DNA from: Phenylobacterium sp.
Lineage (GTDB): Bacteria; Pseudomonadota; Alphaproteobacteria; Caulobacterales; Caulobacteraceae
NCBI RefSeq assembly: GCF_030693405.1
Contig: NZ_JAUYAW010000046.1
Span: 1-64,000, forward strand
Direction: 5' to 3'
DNA: 64,000 nt
This document shows, piece after piece, positions 8,245 through 18,041 of the stretch. Position 1 is the stretch's first letter. Each line of letters opens with the position of its first letter. The notes beneath the pieces are model-generated. The model saw only the letters and a program-made list of their open reading frames with translations, was not told the DNA's origin and searched no databases. A program made the translations under genes and the position numbers.

Positions 8245-9210
8245 CTAGGCGGATTCCGCCTCGGCCAACAGCCGGGGCAGCTTGAAGGTCACGGCCTCGC
8301 GGGCGGCTTCCTCCATTTCGATGGTCAGGTCGAAGCGTTCGGCCAGGCGGTCGATCACCCCCTGGACGAGGTCTTCAGGGGCCGAGGCCCCGGCGGTGAC
8401 TCCTACCGTGCGGACCCCCTCAAGCCAGGCAAAGTCCAGGGCCTGGGCGTCGTCGATCAGGTGGGCGGGGCAGCCGGCCCGGGCGCCGACCTCGGCCAGG
8501 CGCACCGAGTTGGAGGAATTGGCCGAGCCGATCACCAGCAGGAGATCAGCCCGGGTCGAGACCGACTTCACCGCCTCCTGGCGGTTGGTGGTGGCGTAGC
8601 AGATGTCCTCCTTGTGGGGGGCGGCCATCAGGGGAAAGCGGGCGCGCAGGGCGCCGACGATGCCGGCCGTATCATCCACCGACAGGGTCGTCTGGGTGGC
8701 GAAGGCCAGATTGGCCGGGTCCTTGGGGGTGAAGGCCTGGGCGTCCTCCACAGTCTCGATCAGGGTGACCGCGCCATCGGGCAGCTGACCCATGGTGCCG
8801 ATGACCTCGGGGTGGCCGGCGTGGCCGATCAGCACGATCTCCTTGCCGGCCTCATAGTGGCGCTGGGCCTCCACATGGACCTTGGAGACCAGGGGGCAGG
8901 TGGCGTCGAGATAGAGCATCTGCCGACGGCCGGCCTCGGCTGGCACCGACTTGGGCACCCCGTGGGCCGAGAAGACGACGGGACGGTCGTCAGGGCATTC
9001 GTCCAGTTCCTCGACGAAGATGGCGCCCATGGCCCGCAGCCGGTCGACCACATGGCGGTTATGGACGATCTCGTGGCGGACATAGACCGGCGCCCCGAAT
9101 TTCTCGATCGCCCGCTCGACGATCTGGATGGCCCGGTCGACGCCGGCGCAGAACCCCCGGGGGGCGGCCAGCAGGACGGTGAGGGGCGGGCGGGCGGGGG
9201 CGATGCTCAT
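8245..9210 (-). CDS. ispH: 4-hydroxy-3-methylbut-2-enyl diphosphate reductase
   Basis: 321-residue iron-sulfur enzyme catalysing the last step of the MEP isoprenoid pathway, giving IPP and DMAPP. The three cluster-ligating cysteines are seen: C21 in [13 protein letters not shown]105 in [11 protein letters not shown] and C204 in [11 protein letters not shown]. Substrate-contact motifs IVHN, SAHGVP and GSANSSNS are intact. The track ORF starts 54 bp further upstream, but [10 protein letters not shown] gives the normal family N-terminus, so I start at 9210. It is first in a minus-strand unit with thrB and rnhA and is divergent from the exported-protein/argS unit. Confidence 0.96.
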   Translation of the reverse strand: MSIAPARPPLTVLLAAPRGFCAGVDRAIQIVERAIEKFGAPVYVRHEIVHNRHVVDRLRAMGAIFVEELDECPDDRPVVFSAHGVPKSVPAEAGRRQMLYLDATCPLVSKVHVEAQRHYEAGKEIVLIGHAGHPEVIGTMGQLPDGAVTLIETVEDAQAFTPKDPANLAFATQTTLSVDDTAGIVGALRARFPLMAAPHKEDICYATTNRQEAVKSVSTRADLLLVIGSANSSNSVRLAEVGARAGCPAHLIDDAQALDFAWLEGVRTVGVTAGASAPEDLVQGVIDRLAERFDLTIEMEEAAREAVTFKLPRLLAEAESA

Positions 9211-9328
9211 GGGGCGAAATCTAAGGGTTCTGGCCCCACGCCGCCAGCCGCGTTGCGGCCTCAATCGAGAACCATTAGTAGAGGCATCTCATGCGCGGTC
9301 CCACCGCGCCGACAGAGTTGGACGTTTT

Positions 9329-10009
9329 ATGCGCCGTTCCCTGCTATCGGTCCTCGCCCTGGCGCTCGCCGTCACCTCGTTCCCCCTGGAGAGCGCGGCT
9401 CAGAACCGACGCGGCCAGGAGGCCGACGGCCAGGCGCAGGCTTCGGATCGCCGCCGCCGCGAATCCGAATGGGGCGACCGTCAGGCCCCCCTGCCGCAGC
9501 TGCGCAACGCCGGCCCGTGCCCCTTCGCCAAGGTGCTCTATGACGCCGGCCGCTATGTGGAGTTCGAGGGCGGGCGTGAGGCCTCGGCCGCCGTGGGCTT
9601 TTCCGGTGAAATCCAGGGGGTTTCCGCCGGTTGTTCCTATGAGGACGATGAGCCGATCCAGGTGGCCATGGAGGTCCTGTTCGAGCTGGGCCGTGGGCCG
9701 GCCGCCCAAGGGGCGCAGAAGACCTATCGCTACTGGGTGGCCGTGACCAAGCGCAACGACGCGGTCATCGCCAAAGAGTATTTCGACCTGCCTGTCACCT
9801 TCGCGCCTGGCGCTGACCGCACCTATTCGCGCCAGATGATCGAGGGGATCGTCATTCCCCGCGCGCAGCTGACCACCAGCGGGGCCAATTTCGAGATCCT
9901 GATCGGCTTCGACGTGACGCCGCAGATGGCCGAGTTCAACCGCGCCGGTAAGCGCTTCCGTATCGACGTTGTCAGCGGCGCCGCTGGGACCGCCCAAGCC
10001 AGCCAATGA
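9329..10009 (+). CDS. Hypothetical exported protein coupled to argS
   Basis: 226-residue protein with a signal peptide ([21 protein letters not shown], cleavage near residue 25), then a charged linker rich in R, Q and E to about residue 60. The folded part starts at [20 protein letters not shown] and contains two cysteines and many alternating hydrophobics, so a beta-sandwich in the periplasm is plausible. I do not recognise a named family. Its stop overlaps the argS start (ATGA), so both are translated from one mRNA. The track start lies 201 bp upstream in shadow sequence; ATG at 9329 begins the signal peptide. Confidence 0.8.
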   Translation: MRRSLLSVLALALAVTSFPLESAAQNRRGQEADGQAQASDRRRRESEWGDRQAPLPQLRNAGPCPFAKVLYDAGRYVEFEGGREASAAVGFSGEIQGVSAGCSYEDDEPIQVAMEVLFELGRGPAAQGAQKTYRYWVAVTKRNDAVIAKEYFDLPVTFAPGADRTYSRQMIEGIVIPRAQLTTSGANFEILIGFDVTPQMAEFNRAGKRFRIDVVSGAAGTAQASQ

Positions 10010-11805
10010 CCGATCTTAAGCGGGGACTTGGGGAGGCGGTCTCGGCCGCCTTCGCCTCTGCGGGTCTGTCGGCCGAGCTTGGCCGTGTGACGCCGTCCGA
10101 CCGGCCCGACCTGGCCGATTTTCAATGCAACGGCGCCCTGGCTGCGGCCAAGCAGGCCCGCCGCGATCCCCGTGAGATCGCCGCCGGCGTGGTGGCCGAA
10201 CTCGCCAAGGACCCGCGACTGGCCTCGGTGGAAATCGCCGGGCTCGGCTTCATCAATATGCGCGTGGCGCCCGAGGCCCTGTCGGCCCGGGCCAATGAGA
10301 TTGCCGCTGATCCGCGCCTGGGCGCCGGCGCGGTGGCCGAGCCGCGGCGGGTGCTGGTGGACTATGGCGGTCCCAATGTGGCCAAGCCGATGCATGTGGG
10401 CCATCTGCGGTCGTCCATCATCGGCGAGGCGATCAAGCGGCTCTACCGGTTCCGTGGCGACGAGGTGGTCGGCGACGCCCACTTCGGCGACTGGGGCTAT
10501 CAGATGGGCCTGCTGATCGGCGCGGTCTGCGATGAGGACGCCTTCGTCGCCAAGCTGGTCGAGCAGGTCAACGCCCGGTCCACACCGCTGACGCCCGACG
10601 ACGAGGCCCAGGCCTTCGCCGCCCTGGACGAGCGGATCAGCCTGGCCGATCTCGACCGCCTCTATCCGGCCGCTGCGGCCAAGGGCAAGGAAGACCCCGA
10701 CTACCGCGATCGGGCCCGGAAGCTGACCGCCGAGCTGCAGGCGCATAATCGCGGCTATCACCTCCTGTGGCGGCACTTCGCCCGGGTGACTCAGGTGGCC
10801 CTGGCCCGGGACTTCCACGCCATCGGCGTGGATTTCGACCTCTGGAAAGGGGAGAGCGACGCCGATCCGCTGATCCCGGACATGGTCAAGGATTTGGAGG
10901 CCAAGGCCCTGCTGGTCGAGGACCAGGGCGCGCGCATCATCCGCGTGAGCCGCCAGGGGGACAAGCGCGAGTTGCCGCCCCTGCTGGTGGTGTCCTCCGA
11001 AGGCTCGGCCATGTACGGCACGACCGACCTGGCCACCATCCTGGACCGCAAGCAGAGCTTTGATCCCCACCACGTCCTCTATGTGGTGGACCAGCGGCAG
11101 GCCGATCACTTCGAGATCGTCTTCCGGGCCGCCTATCTCGCCGGCTACGCCCAGGAGGGCAGCCTCGAGCATATCGGCTTTGGCACCATGAACGGGACCG
11201 ACGGTAAGCCGTTCAAGACCCGCGAAGGCGGCGTGCTGAAGCTCCACGACCTGATCGAGATGACCCGCGACAAGGCGCGCGAGCGGCTGAAGGAGGCCGA
11301 TCTCGGCGGCGGGCTCGATGCGGAGACCTTCGAGGACACCGCCCACAAGGTCGCCGTGGCGGCCCTGAAGTTCGCCGACCTGCAGAACTTCCGCGGCACC
11401 TCCTATGTGTTCGACCTCGACCGCTTCACCAGTTTCGAGGGCAAGACCGGTCCCTATCTGCTCTATCAGGCCGTTCGGGTGAAATCGGTGCTGCGCAAGG
11501 CCGCCGACGAGGGCGCCGAAGCCGGCGAGATCGTTATCGGCGAGCCGGCCGAGCGGGAGCTGGCTCTGCTGCTGGACGCCTTCGACCACGCCCTGGCCGA
11601 AGCCTATGAACGCAAGGCGCCGAACTTCATCGCCGACCATGCCTACAAGCTGGCCCAGGCCTTCTCGCGGTTCTACGCAGCCTGCCCGATCCTGATCGCC
11701 GAGCCGCCGGTCAAGGCCTCGCGCCTCGCCCTGGCCTCGGCCACCCTGCGCCAGCTGGAGCTGGCCCTCACCCTGCTGGGTATCGAGACCCCCGAACGCA
11801 TGTAG
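10006..11805 (+). CDS. argS: Arginyl-tRNA synthetase
   Basis: Class I aminoacyl-tRNA synthetase of 599 residues charging tRNA-Arg. The class signature appears as [11 protein letters not shown] with HVGH at 130-133, following the [10 protein letters not shown] segment. An N-terminal Add1-type domain covers about residues 1-105 ([13 protein letters not shown]). The DALR anticodon-binding domain is C-terminal and ends in [12 protein letters not shown], the usual ArgS tail. The KMSKS loop is replaced by a degenerate KPFKTREGG sequence, common in bacterial ArgS. It overlaps the preceding exported-protein gene by 4 bp. Confidence 0.97.
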   Translation: MTDLKRGLGEAVSAAFASAGLSAELGRVTPSDRPDLADFQCNGALAAAKQARRDPREIAAGVVAELAKDPRLASVEIAGLGFINMRVAPEALSARANEIAADPRLGAGAVAEPRRVLVDYGGPNVAKPMHVGHLRSSIIGEAIKRLYRFRGDEVVGDAHFGDWGYQMGLLIGAVCDEDAFVAKLVEQVNARSTPLTPDDEAQAFAALDERISLADLDRLYPAAAAKGKEDPDYRDRARKLTAELQAHNRGYHLLWRHFARVTQVALARDFHAIGVDFDLWKGESDADPLIPDMVKDLEAKALLVEDQGARIIRVSRQGDKRELPPLLVVSSEGSAMYGTTDLATILDRKQSFDPHHVLYVVDQRQADHFEIVFRAAYLAGYAQEGSLEHIGFGTMNGTDGKPFKTREGGVLKLHDLIEMTRDKARERLKEADLGGGLDAETFEDTAHKVAVAALKFADLQNFRGTSYVFDLDRFTSFEGKTGPYLLYQAVRVKSVLRKAADEGAEAGEIVIGEPAERELALLLDAFDHALAEAYERKAPNFIADHAYKLAQAFSRFYAACPILIAEPPVKASRLALASATLRQLELALTLLGIETPERM

Positions 11806-11831
11806 GCTCGGACCTCCATCAAGGGGGGCGC

Positions 11832-12167
11832 ATGAAGTTCTGGTTGCTGACCTATGTGGGCGCCGCGGTCGCCGAGATCGCTGGCTGCTTCGCCTTCTGG
11901 GCCTGGCTGCGCCAGGGGCAGAGCATCCTCTGGCTCATCCCGGGGCTGGCGGCGCTGGGCCTGTTCGCCTGGCTGCTGACTCTCGCCGATGTTGAACATG
12001 CCGGCCGCACCTACGCGGCCTATGGCGGAGTCTATATCGCCTCTGCGCTCGCCTGGCTCTGGGTTGTGGAGGGCGTGCGACCGGACCGCTGGGACCTGGT
12101 CGGTCTCCTGGTCTGTCTGCTGGGGGCGGCCATCATCCTGTTTGGCCCCCGTCAGCCCGTCGTCTGA
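11832..12167 (+). CDS. YnfA family (UPF0060) membrane protein
   Basis: 111-residue inner-membrane protein with four hydrophobic helices, matching the UPF0060/YnfA family in length and pattern: an N-terminal [20 protein letters not shown] helix, the central [20 protein letters not shown] and the [13 protein letters not shown] helix at the end. The family resembles small multidrug-resistance transporters, but a substrate is not settled. It starts 26 bp after argS behind AGGGGGGC and may be co-transcribed with it. The arsI promoter begins right after its stop. Confidence 0.9.
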   Translation: MKFWLLTYVGAAVAEIAGCFAFWAWLRQGQSILWLIPGLAALGLFAWLLTLADVEHAGRTYAAYGGVYIASALAWLWVVEGVRPDRWDLVGLLVCLLGAAIILFGPRQPVV

Positions 12168-12172
12168 AAAGC

Positions 12173-12200
12173 TTGACGAGGGTCTATGTTTCCATAATAT
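12173..12200 (+). promoter_or_regulatory. Sigma70-type promoter for the arsI-like gene
   Basis: TTGACG at 12173-12178 and TAATAT at 12195-12200 are separated by 16 nt, a near-consensus sigma70-type promoter and AT-rich against the surrounding DNA. It starts 6 nt past the YnfA gene stop. The -10 lies inside the palindrome listed next. Confidence 0.7.
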
Positions 12201-12215
12201 AGGAATTATCGAAAC
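12188..12215 (+). promoter_or_regulatory. Palindromic operator, ArsR/SmtB-like
   Basis: GTTTCCATAAT (12188-12198) and ATTATCGAAAC (12205-12215) form an inverted repeat matching at 10 of 11 positions around a 6-nt centre. The arm resembles ArsR-type half-sites in AT-richness and the TTTCGATA core. It covers the -10 element, so binding would block transcription. The regulator itself is not encoded nearby, so its identity is inference. Confidence 0.6.
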
Positions 12216-12265
12216 AAGGGCGCGGGGGAGCCTTCCCATCTGCGACCGCAATCCAGGAGCCTGCC

Positions 12266-12730
12266 ATGAAGCGTCTGCATGTTCACGTCTCGGTCGAGGA
12301 CCTCGACCGCTCGATCGGGTTCTACGCCACCCTGTTCGGCGCCGCGCCAGCGGTGGTGAAGGACGACTATGCCAAGTGGATGCTGGAGGATCCGCGGGTG
12401 AACTTCGCCATCTCCACCCACGGCGCCCAGGCCGGCGTGGACCATCTGGGCATCCAGGTGGACGAGGCCGCTGAGCTGACCGAACTGGCTGGCCGGCTCA
12501 AGGCGGCGGGCGAGACCACCTTCGACCAGGAAGCCGCCACCTGCTGCTACGCCCGGTCGGACAAGGCCTGGGTCAGCGACCCGGCTGGCCTGCGCTGGGA
12601 GACCTTCCACACCTTTGGCGAGGCGGTCACCTATGGCGAGGACGATGTTCCGGCCATGGCTCTGGACCCTGCAGCGGCCGCCTGTTGCGGCGCGCCAGCC
12701 AAGGCTGAGCCGGTCCCCGCCTGCTGTTGA
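12266..12730 (+). CDS. arsI: ArsI/CadI family metalloenzyme (C-As lyase-like dioxygenase)
   Basis: 154-residue vicinal-oxygen-chelate (glyoxalase fold) protein. The ArsI signature residues are present: metal ligands H5, H60 and E112 and the arsenical-binding pair C93-C94 in TCCYARSDKAWV followed by SDPAGLRWETF. Characterised ArsI enzymes cleave the C-As bond of trivalent organoarsenicals; CadI relatives are cadmium-induced. An extra C-terminal tail carries two further Cys pairs (C140-C141, C153-C154). In other genomes arsI normally sits with arsR and other ars genes; here it stands alone. The promoter-overlapping palindrome upstream supports metal(loid)-responsive control. Confidence 0.85.
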   Translation: MKRLHVHVSVEDLDRSIGFYATLFGAAPAVVKDDYAKWMLEDPRVNFAISTHGAQAGVDHLGIQVDEAAELTELAGRLKAAGETTFDQEAATCCYARSDKAWVSDPAGLRWETFHTFGEAVTYGEDDVPAMALDPAAAACCGAPAKAEPVPACC

Positions 12731-12810
12731 GGCGCCTCCGCCGGGCGGGAGGCTGCGCTGACTTTGCGCGTTGACTCCCGCCCGGCGATCGCGGAGTTTC
12801 CGCTCATCTC

Positions 12811-13003
12811 CTCGCGGGAGAGACCGGCCCTTCACGGGGTCGGCGCCGAAGGCGCAACCGCCCCGGAAACGCTCAGGCAAACGGACCGCGAAGAGCTGAT
12901 GAACGCTGGAAAGCAGCCCGCCGAAAGGTAGGGCTCGCCGAAGGAGCAATGGGCGCGGACTCGCTTGTCCGCCTCTAAATCTCTCAGGCTCAGGGACAGC
13001 GGG
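12811..13003 (+). ncRNA. Tandem glycine riboswitch (gcvT element)
   Basis: Two consecutive glycine aptamers precede gcvT. Aptamer 1 runs from CTCGCGGGAGAGACCGG through GCCGAAGGCGCAACCGCCCC and CTCAGGCAAACGGACCGCG; aptamer 2 from GAACGCTGGAAAGCAG through CTCGCCGAAGGAGCAA and AAATCTCTCAGGCTCAGGGACAGCG. The repeated GCCGAAGG-GCAA and CTCAGGC signatures are diagnostic. A TTGACT -35 at 12771-12776 with a weak -10 may drive it. Glycine binding turns on the cleavage system genes in known cases. No intrinsic terminator is obvious after aptamer 2, so control may be at translation initiation of the GTG at 13067. Confidence 0.95.
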
Positions 13004-13066
13004 GGCGCGTGTTGGGAATGGGCGACCAGGCCCCCGGCGCGTCGCAACATCAGCCGGAGACCCGCC

Positions 13067-14176
13067 GTGTCGGACGAGACGCTAAAGCATACGCCCCTTT
13101 ACGCCGCCCATGTGGAGGCCGGCGCGCGGATGGTGCCCTTCGCGGGCTACGCCATGCCGGTGCAGTACAAGGACGGGGTGCTCAAGGAGCACCTCTGGAC
13201 CCGCGAGCACGCCGGCCTGTTCGACGTCTCCCATATGGGCCAGGCCCGGCTGCGCGGGGTTTCGCCCCTGTCGGCCTTCGAGGAGGTGACGCCAGGCGAT
13301 TTCATCGGCCTGAAGCCCGGCAAGCAGCGCTATTCGGTTCTCCTGAACAAGACGGGCGGTATCATCGACGACCTGATGGCCGGCCGGCCCGATGACGACG
13401 GCCTGTTCGTGGTGGTCAACGGCGCCTGCAAGGAGAACGACTTCAAGGTCATCGACGCCGAACTGGCCGGCCAGGTGCGAATCGATCGCCTGGAGGACCG
13501 GGCGCTCATGGCGTTGCAGGGGCCAAAGGCTGCGCAGGTGCTGGCCATTCATGCGCCGGACGCCGCAAAACTGGCCTTTATGGAGACCGCCGCCCTCCAG
13601 GCCTTCGGGGTCGACGCCATCATCTCGCGCTCGGGCTACACCGGCGAAGACGGCTACGAGATTTCCGTGCCGGGCGAGGCGGCTTTGCACATCTGGAACA
13701 CTCTCCTCGCCGACGAGCGGGTCCGACCCATCGGCCTGGGCGCCCGTGACAGCCTGCGCCTGGAGGCCGGGCTGCCGCTCTATGGCCATGACCTGGACGA
13801 GACCGTGTCCCCTATCGAGGCGGGCCTGGGCTTTGCGGTCTCCAAGAAGCGCCGTGACGCCCGGGACTTCCCCGGCGCCCGCCGCATCGCCGCCGAACTG
13901 GGTGGCGACGTGACCCGCAAGGCCGTGGGCCTGAAGGTCGAGGGCGCGCCGGCCCGGGAAGGCGCCGAGATCGCCGACGCCGAGGGCGCGGTCGTCGGCG
14001 TCATCACCTCCGGCGGTTTTTCCCCCACCCTCGGCTATCCCATCGCGCTGGGTTTCGTGCCGCCGGCCCTGGCCGCGGCGGGAACGGAGCTGAAGGTGAT
14101 CGTCCGGGGCAGGGCCCAGGCCGCCCAGGTGGTCGCCACCCCATTCGTCGCCCATCGTTATGTGCGCAAGGTTTAG
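13067..14176 (+). CDS. gcvT: Glycine cleavage system T protein (aminomethyltransferase)
   Basis: 369-residue tetrahydrofolate-dependent aminomethyltransferase. It takes the methylamine carried on lipoyl-GcvH, releases ammonia and forms methylene-THF. Seen: N-terminal [20 protein letters not shown], the DVSHMGQ motif, the folate-site [13 protein letters not shown] and the [13 protein letters not shown] motif, all in family order and length. The track ORF begins inside the riboswitch; the GTG at 13067 after GGAGA gives the conserved start. First gene of gcvT-H-PA-PB. Confidence 0.96.
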   Translation: MSDETLKHTPLYAAHVEAGARMVPFAGYAMPVQYKDGVLKEHLWTREHAGLFDVSHMGQARLRGVSPLSAFEEVTPGDFIGLKPGKQRYSVLLNKTGGIIDDLMAGRPDDDGLFVVVNGACKENDFKVIDAELAGQVRIDRLEDRALMALQGPKAAQVLAIHAPDAAKLAFMETAALQAFGVDAIISRSGYTGEDGYEISVPGEAALHIWNTLLADERVRPIGLGARDSLRLEAGLPLYGHDLDETVSPIEAGLGFAVSKKRRDARDFPGARRIAAELGGDVTRKAVGLKVEGAPAREGAEIADAEGAVVGVITSGGFSPTLGYPIALGFVPPALAAAGTELKVIVRGRAQAAQVVATPFVAHRYVRKV

Positions 14177-14193
14177 AGAAGGAACGTCCCGAA

Positions 14194-14559
14194 ATGCGCT
14201 TCACCAAGGATCATGAGTGGGTTTCCCTGGATGGGGACGTGGCCACCATCGGGATCACCGCCTATGCCGCCGAGCAGCTGGGCGACGTGGTCTTTGTCGA
14301 AACCCCTGAGGTCGGCAAGAGCGTCACCGCCGGCGAAGGCCTGGCCGTGGTCGAAAGCGTCAAGGCCGCTTCGGATGTCTACGCCCCCCTGACGGGAGAG
14401 GTGCTTGAGGCCAACGCCGCCCTGGCCGAGGCCCCCGAGACCGTCAACCAGGCGCCGGAGGCCGACGGCTGGTTCGCCAAGGTGAAGATCGCCGACGCCT
14501 CGGCCTATGAGGCGCTGATGGACCGCGCCGCCTACGACGCCTTCCTGGAGACCCTGTAA
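14194..14559 (+). CDS. gcvH: Glycine cleavage system H protein
   Basis: 121-residue lipoyl carrier that shuttles the aminomethyl group between the P, T and L proteins. The lipoylation site is K57 in [14 protein letters not shown], and the FTKDHEWV start and [13 protein letters not shown] strand are typical. Normal length for the family. It follows gcvT after 17 bp with an AGAAGGA Shine-Dalgarno and precedes gcvPA by 5 bp, so it is in the riboswitch-controlled operon. Confidence 0.97.
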   Translation: MRFTKDHEWVSLDGDVATIGITAYAAEQLGDVVFVETPEVGKSVTAGEGLAVVESVKAASDVYAPLTGEVLEANAALAEAPETVNQAPEADGWFAKVKIADASAYEALMDRAAYDAFLETL

Positions 14560-14564
14560 GCCCC

Positions 14565-15908
14565 ATGCGCTACCTGCCGCTCACGCCCGACGACCGCGCC
14601 CAGATGCTGGGCGTGATCGGCGCTGCGACCATCGACGACCTCTTCGCCGACGTGCCGGCCGCCGCCCGCAAGTCCGAGCCCTTCGACCTCCCACACCATG
14701 CCGGCGAGCTGGAGGTCGAGCGTGAGCTGTCGGCCCTGGCCGGCCTGAACCGGGCGGCCGGCGCCGGGCCGTTCTTCTGTGGGGCGGGCGCCTATCGCCA
14801 CCATGTCCCGGCGACCGTGGACCACATCATCCAGCGCTCGGAATTCCTGACAAGCTATACGCCCTACCAGCCCGAGATCGCCCAGGGCACCTTGCAGGTC
14901 CTGTTCGAGTTCCAGACCCAGGTTGCGGCCCTGACCGGCCTCGATGTGGCCAACGCCTCGATGTACGACGGCTCCACGGCCTGCGCCGAGGCGGTGATGA
15001 TGGCCAGGCGCGTCACCCGCCGGAAGCGGGCGGTGCTGTCAGGCGGCCTGCATCCCCACTACGCCGCCACCACCCAGACCATCGCCCATGCCGAGGGCAT
15101 GGATATTGTCCGTCAGACCGTCGCCATCGACGCCGAGGCCGCGGTGATCGAGGCCATCGATTCAGAGACCGCCTGCGTGGTGGTCCAGACCCCCAACGTC
15201 TTTGGCGTGGCGACCGACGTCACGGCCATCGCCGAGGCCGCCCATGCGGCCGGCGCCCTGCTGATCGTGGTGACCACCGAGGCGGTCTCCTACGGCCTGC
15301 TCAAGTCGCCCGGCGAGATGGGCGCCGACATCGCCGTGGCTGAGGGCCAGTCCATCGGCAATGCGCTGAATTTCGGCGGCCCCTATATCGGCCTGTTCAC
15401 CTGCAAGGAAAAACTGGTCCGGCAGATGCCGGGCCGCCTGTGCGGCGAGACCGTGGACGCCGACGGGCGCCGGGGCTTCGTGCTGACCCTGTCCACCCGC
15501 GAGCAGCACATTCGCCGGGACAAGGCGACCTCCAACATCTGCACCAATTCCGGCCTCTGCGCGCTCGCCTTCACCGTCCATCTCTCCCTGCTCGGCGAGA
15601 CGGGGCTGCGACAGCTGGCGGCGATCAACCACGCCAAGGCCCAGCGTCTGGCCAAGGCGCTGGCGGCCATCCCAGGCGTCGAGGTGCTGACCAAGCGCTA
15701 CTTCAACGAGATCGCCATCCGGCTTCCGGGGAACGCGACCCAGATGGTCGAGGCGCTGCTGGAGGACGGCATCGTCGCCGGCGTGCCCTTCTCCAGGCTC
15801 GACCCGGCCGCGGGCCTGGACGACGTGCTGCTGTGCGCGGCGACCGAAACCACCCTGGATGAGGATATCGACGCCTTCGCCCAGGCCCTGTCCCGGAGAA
15901 TCGGCTGA
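14565..15908 (+). CDS. gcvPA: Glycine dehydrogenase (decarboxylating) subunit 1
   Basis: 447-residue N-terminal half of the P protein, in the two-subunit form common in alphaproteobacteria and Gram-positives. The family start [15 protein letters not shown] is followed by the [16 protein letters not shown] segment, [20 protein letters not shown] and the [11 protein letters not shown] block. It lacks the PLP lysine, which lies in GcvPB, and assembles with it to decarboxylate glycine. Its stop shares one base with the gcvPB start (TGATG), indicating translational coupling and equal output of the two subunits. Confidence 0.97.
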   Translation: MRYLPLTPDDRAQMLGVIGAATIDDLFADVPAAARKSEPFDLPHHAGELEVERELSALAGLNRAAGAGPFFCGAGAYRHHVPATVDHIIQRSEFLTSYTPYQPEIAQGTLQVLFEFQTQVAALTGLDVANASMYDGSTACAEAVMMARRVTRRKRAVLSGGLHPHYAATTQTIAHAEGMDIVRQTVAIDAEAAVIEAIDSETACVVVQTPNVFGVATDVTAIAEAAHAAGALLIVVTTEAVSYGLLKSPGEMGADIAVAEGQSIGNALNFGGPYIGLFTCKEKLVRQMPGRLCGETVDADGRRGFVLTLSTREQHIRRDKATSNICTNSGLCALAFTVHLSLLGETGLRQLAAINHAKAQRLAKALAAIPGVEVLTKRYFNEIAIRLPGNATQMVEALLEDGIVAGVPFSRLDPAAGLDDVLLCAATETTLDEDIDAFAQALSRRIG

Positions 15909-17488
15909 TGACCATGCAAACTGTCGGCCGGCCCACCCGGCCCGAGGACGTTCAGCCTCTCGACTCTGGCTTCGCCTCCCTGACCGGCGGTCGCGGCTTG
16001 CTGCAGGACGAGGCCCTGATCTTCGAGCGGGACGGCTGGGGCAAGACCGGCGTCGACCTGCCGGCTGTAGACGCCGCCGCCGATGATCTCGGCGACCTGG
16101 TCCGCACAAGCCCGATCGGCCTGCCTGGCCTGTCCGAGCCCGAGGCCATGCGCCACTATGTGCGCCTGTCGCAGAAGAACCACGCCATCGACCTGGCCCT
16201 CTATCCCCTGGGCTCGTGCACGATGAAGCACAATCCGCGCCTGAACGAGAAGATGGCGCGGCTGGCCGGTTTCGCCGACCTGCATCCCATGGCCCCCCTG
16301 CCGACGATCCAGGGGGCCCTGACCCTGATGGACCGGCTGTCGCACTGGCTGAAGACGCTGACGGGCATGCCGGCCGTGGCGCTGTCGCCCAAGGCCGGGG
16401 CGCATGGCGAACTGTGCGGCCTGCTGGCCATCCGCGCGGCCCATGAGGCCAAGGGCGATCCCCGTCGCCGGGTCCTGGTGCCCACCTCGGCCCATGGCAC
16501 CAATCCGGCCACGGCGGCCTTTGTGGGCTATTCGGTGACCGAGATCGCCCAGACCGACGACGGCCGGGTGGATCTGGCCGACCTGGAGGCCAAGCTTGGT
16601 CCGGACGTGGCGGCCATCATGGTCACCAATCCCAACACCTGCGGCCTGTTCGAGCGCGACATCATCGAGATCGCCCGGCTGACCCATGCGGCCGGGGCCT
16701 ATTTCTACTGCGACGGCGCCAACTTCAACGCCATTGTCGGCCGGGTCCGTCCCGGGGACCTGGGCGTCGACGCCATGCACATCAACCTGCACAAGACCTT
16801 CTCCACCCCCCATGGGGGCGGCGGTCCCGGCGCTGGGCCGGTGGTGCTGTCTGAAGCGCTCGCGCCCTTCGCCCCGGCCCCTTGGGTGGTGCATGGCCCT
16901 GAGGGGCTGACCCTGGTGGAGGAGACTGTCGAGGAGGCCGCCCAGGCCTTTGGCCGCATGAGCGCCTTCCATGGCCAGATGGGCATGTTCGTCCGCGCCT
17001 ACGCCTATATGCGCAGCCATGGCGCCGATGGGCTGCGGCAGGTGGCCGAGGACGCCGTCCTCAACGCCAACTACATCAAAGCCCGCCTCTCCGGCGTGAT
17101 GACTCCGGCCTTTCCCGAAGGCCCGTGCATGCACGAGGCCCTGTTCGACGACTCCTGGCTGGAGGGGACCGGCGTCACCACGCTGGACTTCGCCAAGGCG
17201 ATGATCGACGAGGGCTTCCACCCGATGACCATGTACTTCCCGCTGGTGGTGCATGGGGCGATGCTGATCGAGCCGACCGAGACGGAGTCCAAGCAAGAGC
17301 TCGACCGCTTCTGCGAGGCCCTGATCGCCCTGGCGACGGCGGCCAAGGCCGGCGATGTGGACCGCTTCAAGGGCGCGCCCTATCTGGCGCCCATGCGCCG
17401 GCTGGACGAGACCCTGGCGGCCCGCAAGCCCCGCCTGACCTGGAAACCGGAGCCAGGTGTGGCGCCGGCGCCGCTCGCCGCGGAATAG
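15908..17488 (+). CDS. gcvPB: Glycine dehydrogenase (decarboxylating) subunit 2
   Basis: 526-residue C-terminal half of the P protein, carrying pyridoxal phosphate. The PLP lysine lies in INLHKTFSTPHGGGGPG; upstream is the conserved YPLGSCTMKHNPRLNE segment and the AHGTNPATA motif. It catalyses glycine decarboxylation and transfer of methylamine to lipoyl-GcvH. Last gene of the riboswitch-controlled operon; the lipoamide dehydrogenase (L protein) is not in this window and is usually shared with the 2-oxoacid complexes. A hairpin follows 8 bp after the stop. Confidence 0.97.
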   Translation: MTMQTVGRPTRPEDVQPLDSGFASLTGGRGLLQDEALIFERDGWGKTGVDLPAVDAAADDLGDLVRTSPIGLPGLSEPEAMRHYVRLSQKNHAIDLALYPLGSCTMKHNPRLNEKMARLAGFADLHPMAPLPTIQGALTLMDRLSHWLKTLTGMPAVALSPKAGAHGELCGLLAIRAAHEAKGDPRRRVLVPTSAHGTNPATAAFVGYSVTEIAQTDDGRVDLADLEAKLGPDVAAIMVTNPNTCGLFERDIIEIARLTHAAGAYFYCDGANFNAIVGRVRPGDLGVDAMHINLHKTFSTPHGGGGPGAGPVVLSEALAPFAPAPWVVHGPEGLTLVEETVEEAAQAFGRMSAFHGQMGMFVRAYAYMRSHGADGLRQVAEDAVLNANYIKARLSGVMTPAFPEGPCMHEALFDDSWLEGTGVTTLDFAKAMIDEGFHPMTMYFPLVVHGAMLIEPTETESKQELDRFCEALIALATAAKAGDVDRFKGAPYLAPMRRLDETLAARKPRLTWKPEPGVAPAPLAAE

Positions 17489-17495
17489 CAACGGC

Positions 17496-17520
17496 CGGGC
17501 CTGAAATGGGCCCGTCTGTC
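17496..17520 (+). terminator. Possible terminator of the gcv operon
   Basis: CGGGCC (17496-17501) and GGCCCG (17509-17514) form a short GC stem with a 7-nt loop just after gcvPB, followed by the pyrimidine-rich TCTGTC. No long T-run, so efficiency is doubtful. Confidence 0.4.
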
Positions 17521-17582
17521 GCCTTACTTTCAGACTGGCGCTGCACATATGAGGAAGACGCGCGGGAGCCTCGCCTCCCCGG

Positions 17583-18041
17583 ATGGGTCCACCCGCGCGT
17601 CATCCCTGGTTTCCCAGCGTGTCTCTCGCCCTCTCTGCGCGGCCGCACGGCCGCACCGCCGCCCCAGGGGCCCATGGCCGGCTGTCTCGCCGGGTGCTTC
17701 GCCTTGGGCTGACGGTTCTGGGCGGACTGATCGTCATCGCCGGGGTCCTCATCGCGCCCCTGCCGGGACCCATGGGGCTGCCGGTGGCGACGGTGGGCCT
17801 GATCCTGATCCTGCGGAATTCCTACAAGGCCCGCCGGGCCTTCGTGCGTCTGCGGCGGGCTCATCCCAAGACCCTGCACCCCTTCCGCCGCCTGCTGCGG
17901 CGCAAGCCTCAGGTGGTCCCGGTGATGTGGCAGATGATGCTGAGAACTGAGCGCCTGCTGGTCCCACGGCGCTACCGGGTGGGGGTCCGCGGGCGGCGCC
18001 TGTTCCGGCGCCGCCGCAGGTCTTCGACTATTGTAGCTTAG
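17583..18041 (+). CDS. PGPGW-type small transmembrane protein
   Basis: 152-residue protein with a long hydrophobic hairpin ([23 protein letters not shown] followed by [16 protein letters not shown]), fitting the putative transmembrane PGPGW family, whose mark is the P-G-P-x turn between two helices. The C-terminus is extremely basic, R-rich, and cytoplasmic by the positive-inside rule. The N-terminus before residue 40 looks like poorly conserved sequence, so the true start may be the in-frame GTG at 17619. Its last 14 bases overlap the convergent end of atpF. No function is known. Confidence 0.7.
   Translation: MGPPARHPWFPSVSLALSARPHGRTAAPGAHGRLSRRVLRLGLTVLGGLIVIAGVLIAPLPGPMGLPVATVGLILILRNSYKARRAFVRLRRAHPKTLHPFRRLLRRKPQVVPVMWQMMLRTERLLVPRRYRVGVRGRRLFRRRRRSSTIVA

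Noticed and set aside
7246-9543. Plus-strand ORF of 765 aa opposite thrB and ispH
   Set aside because: G/R/Q-rich shadow; both minus-strand genes are recognisable.
9823-11640. Minus-strand ORF of 605 aa opposite argS
   Set aside because: Antisense shadow; argS carries all its motifs.
12734-12753. Terminator after arsI
   Set aside because: A GCCTCC/GGAGGC stem exists but lacks a T-run; not strong enough to call.
15698-17548. Minus-strand ORF of 616 aa opposite gcvPB
   Set aside because: Shadow frame produced by high third-position GC; H/G/R/Q-rich with no motifs.
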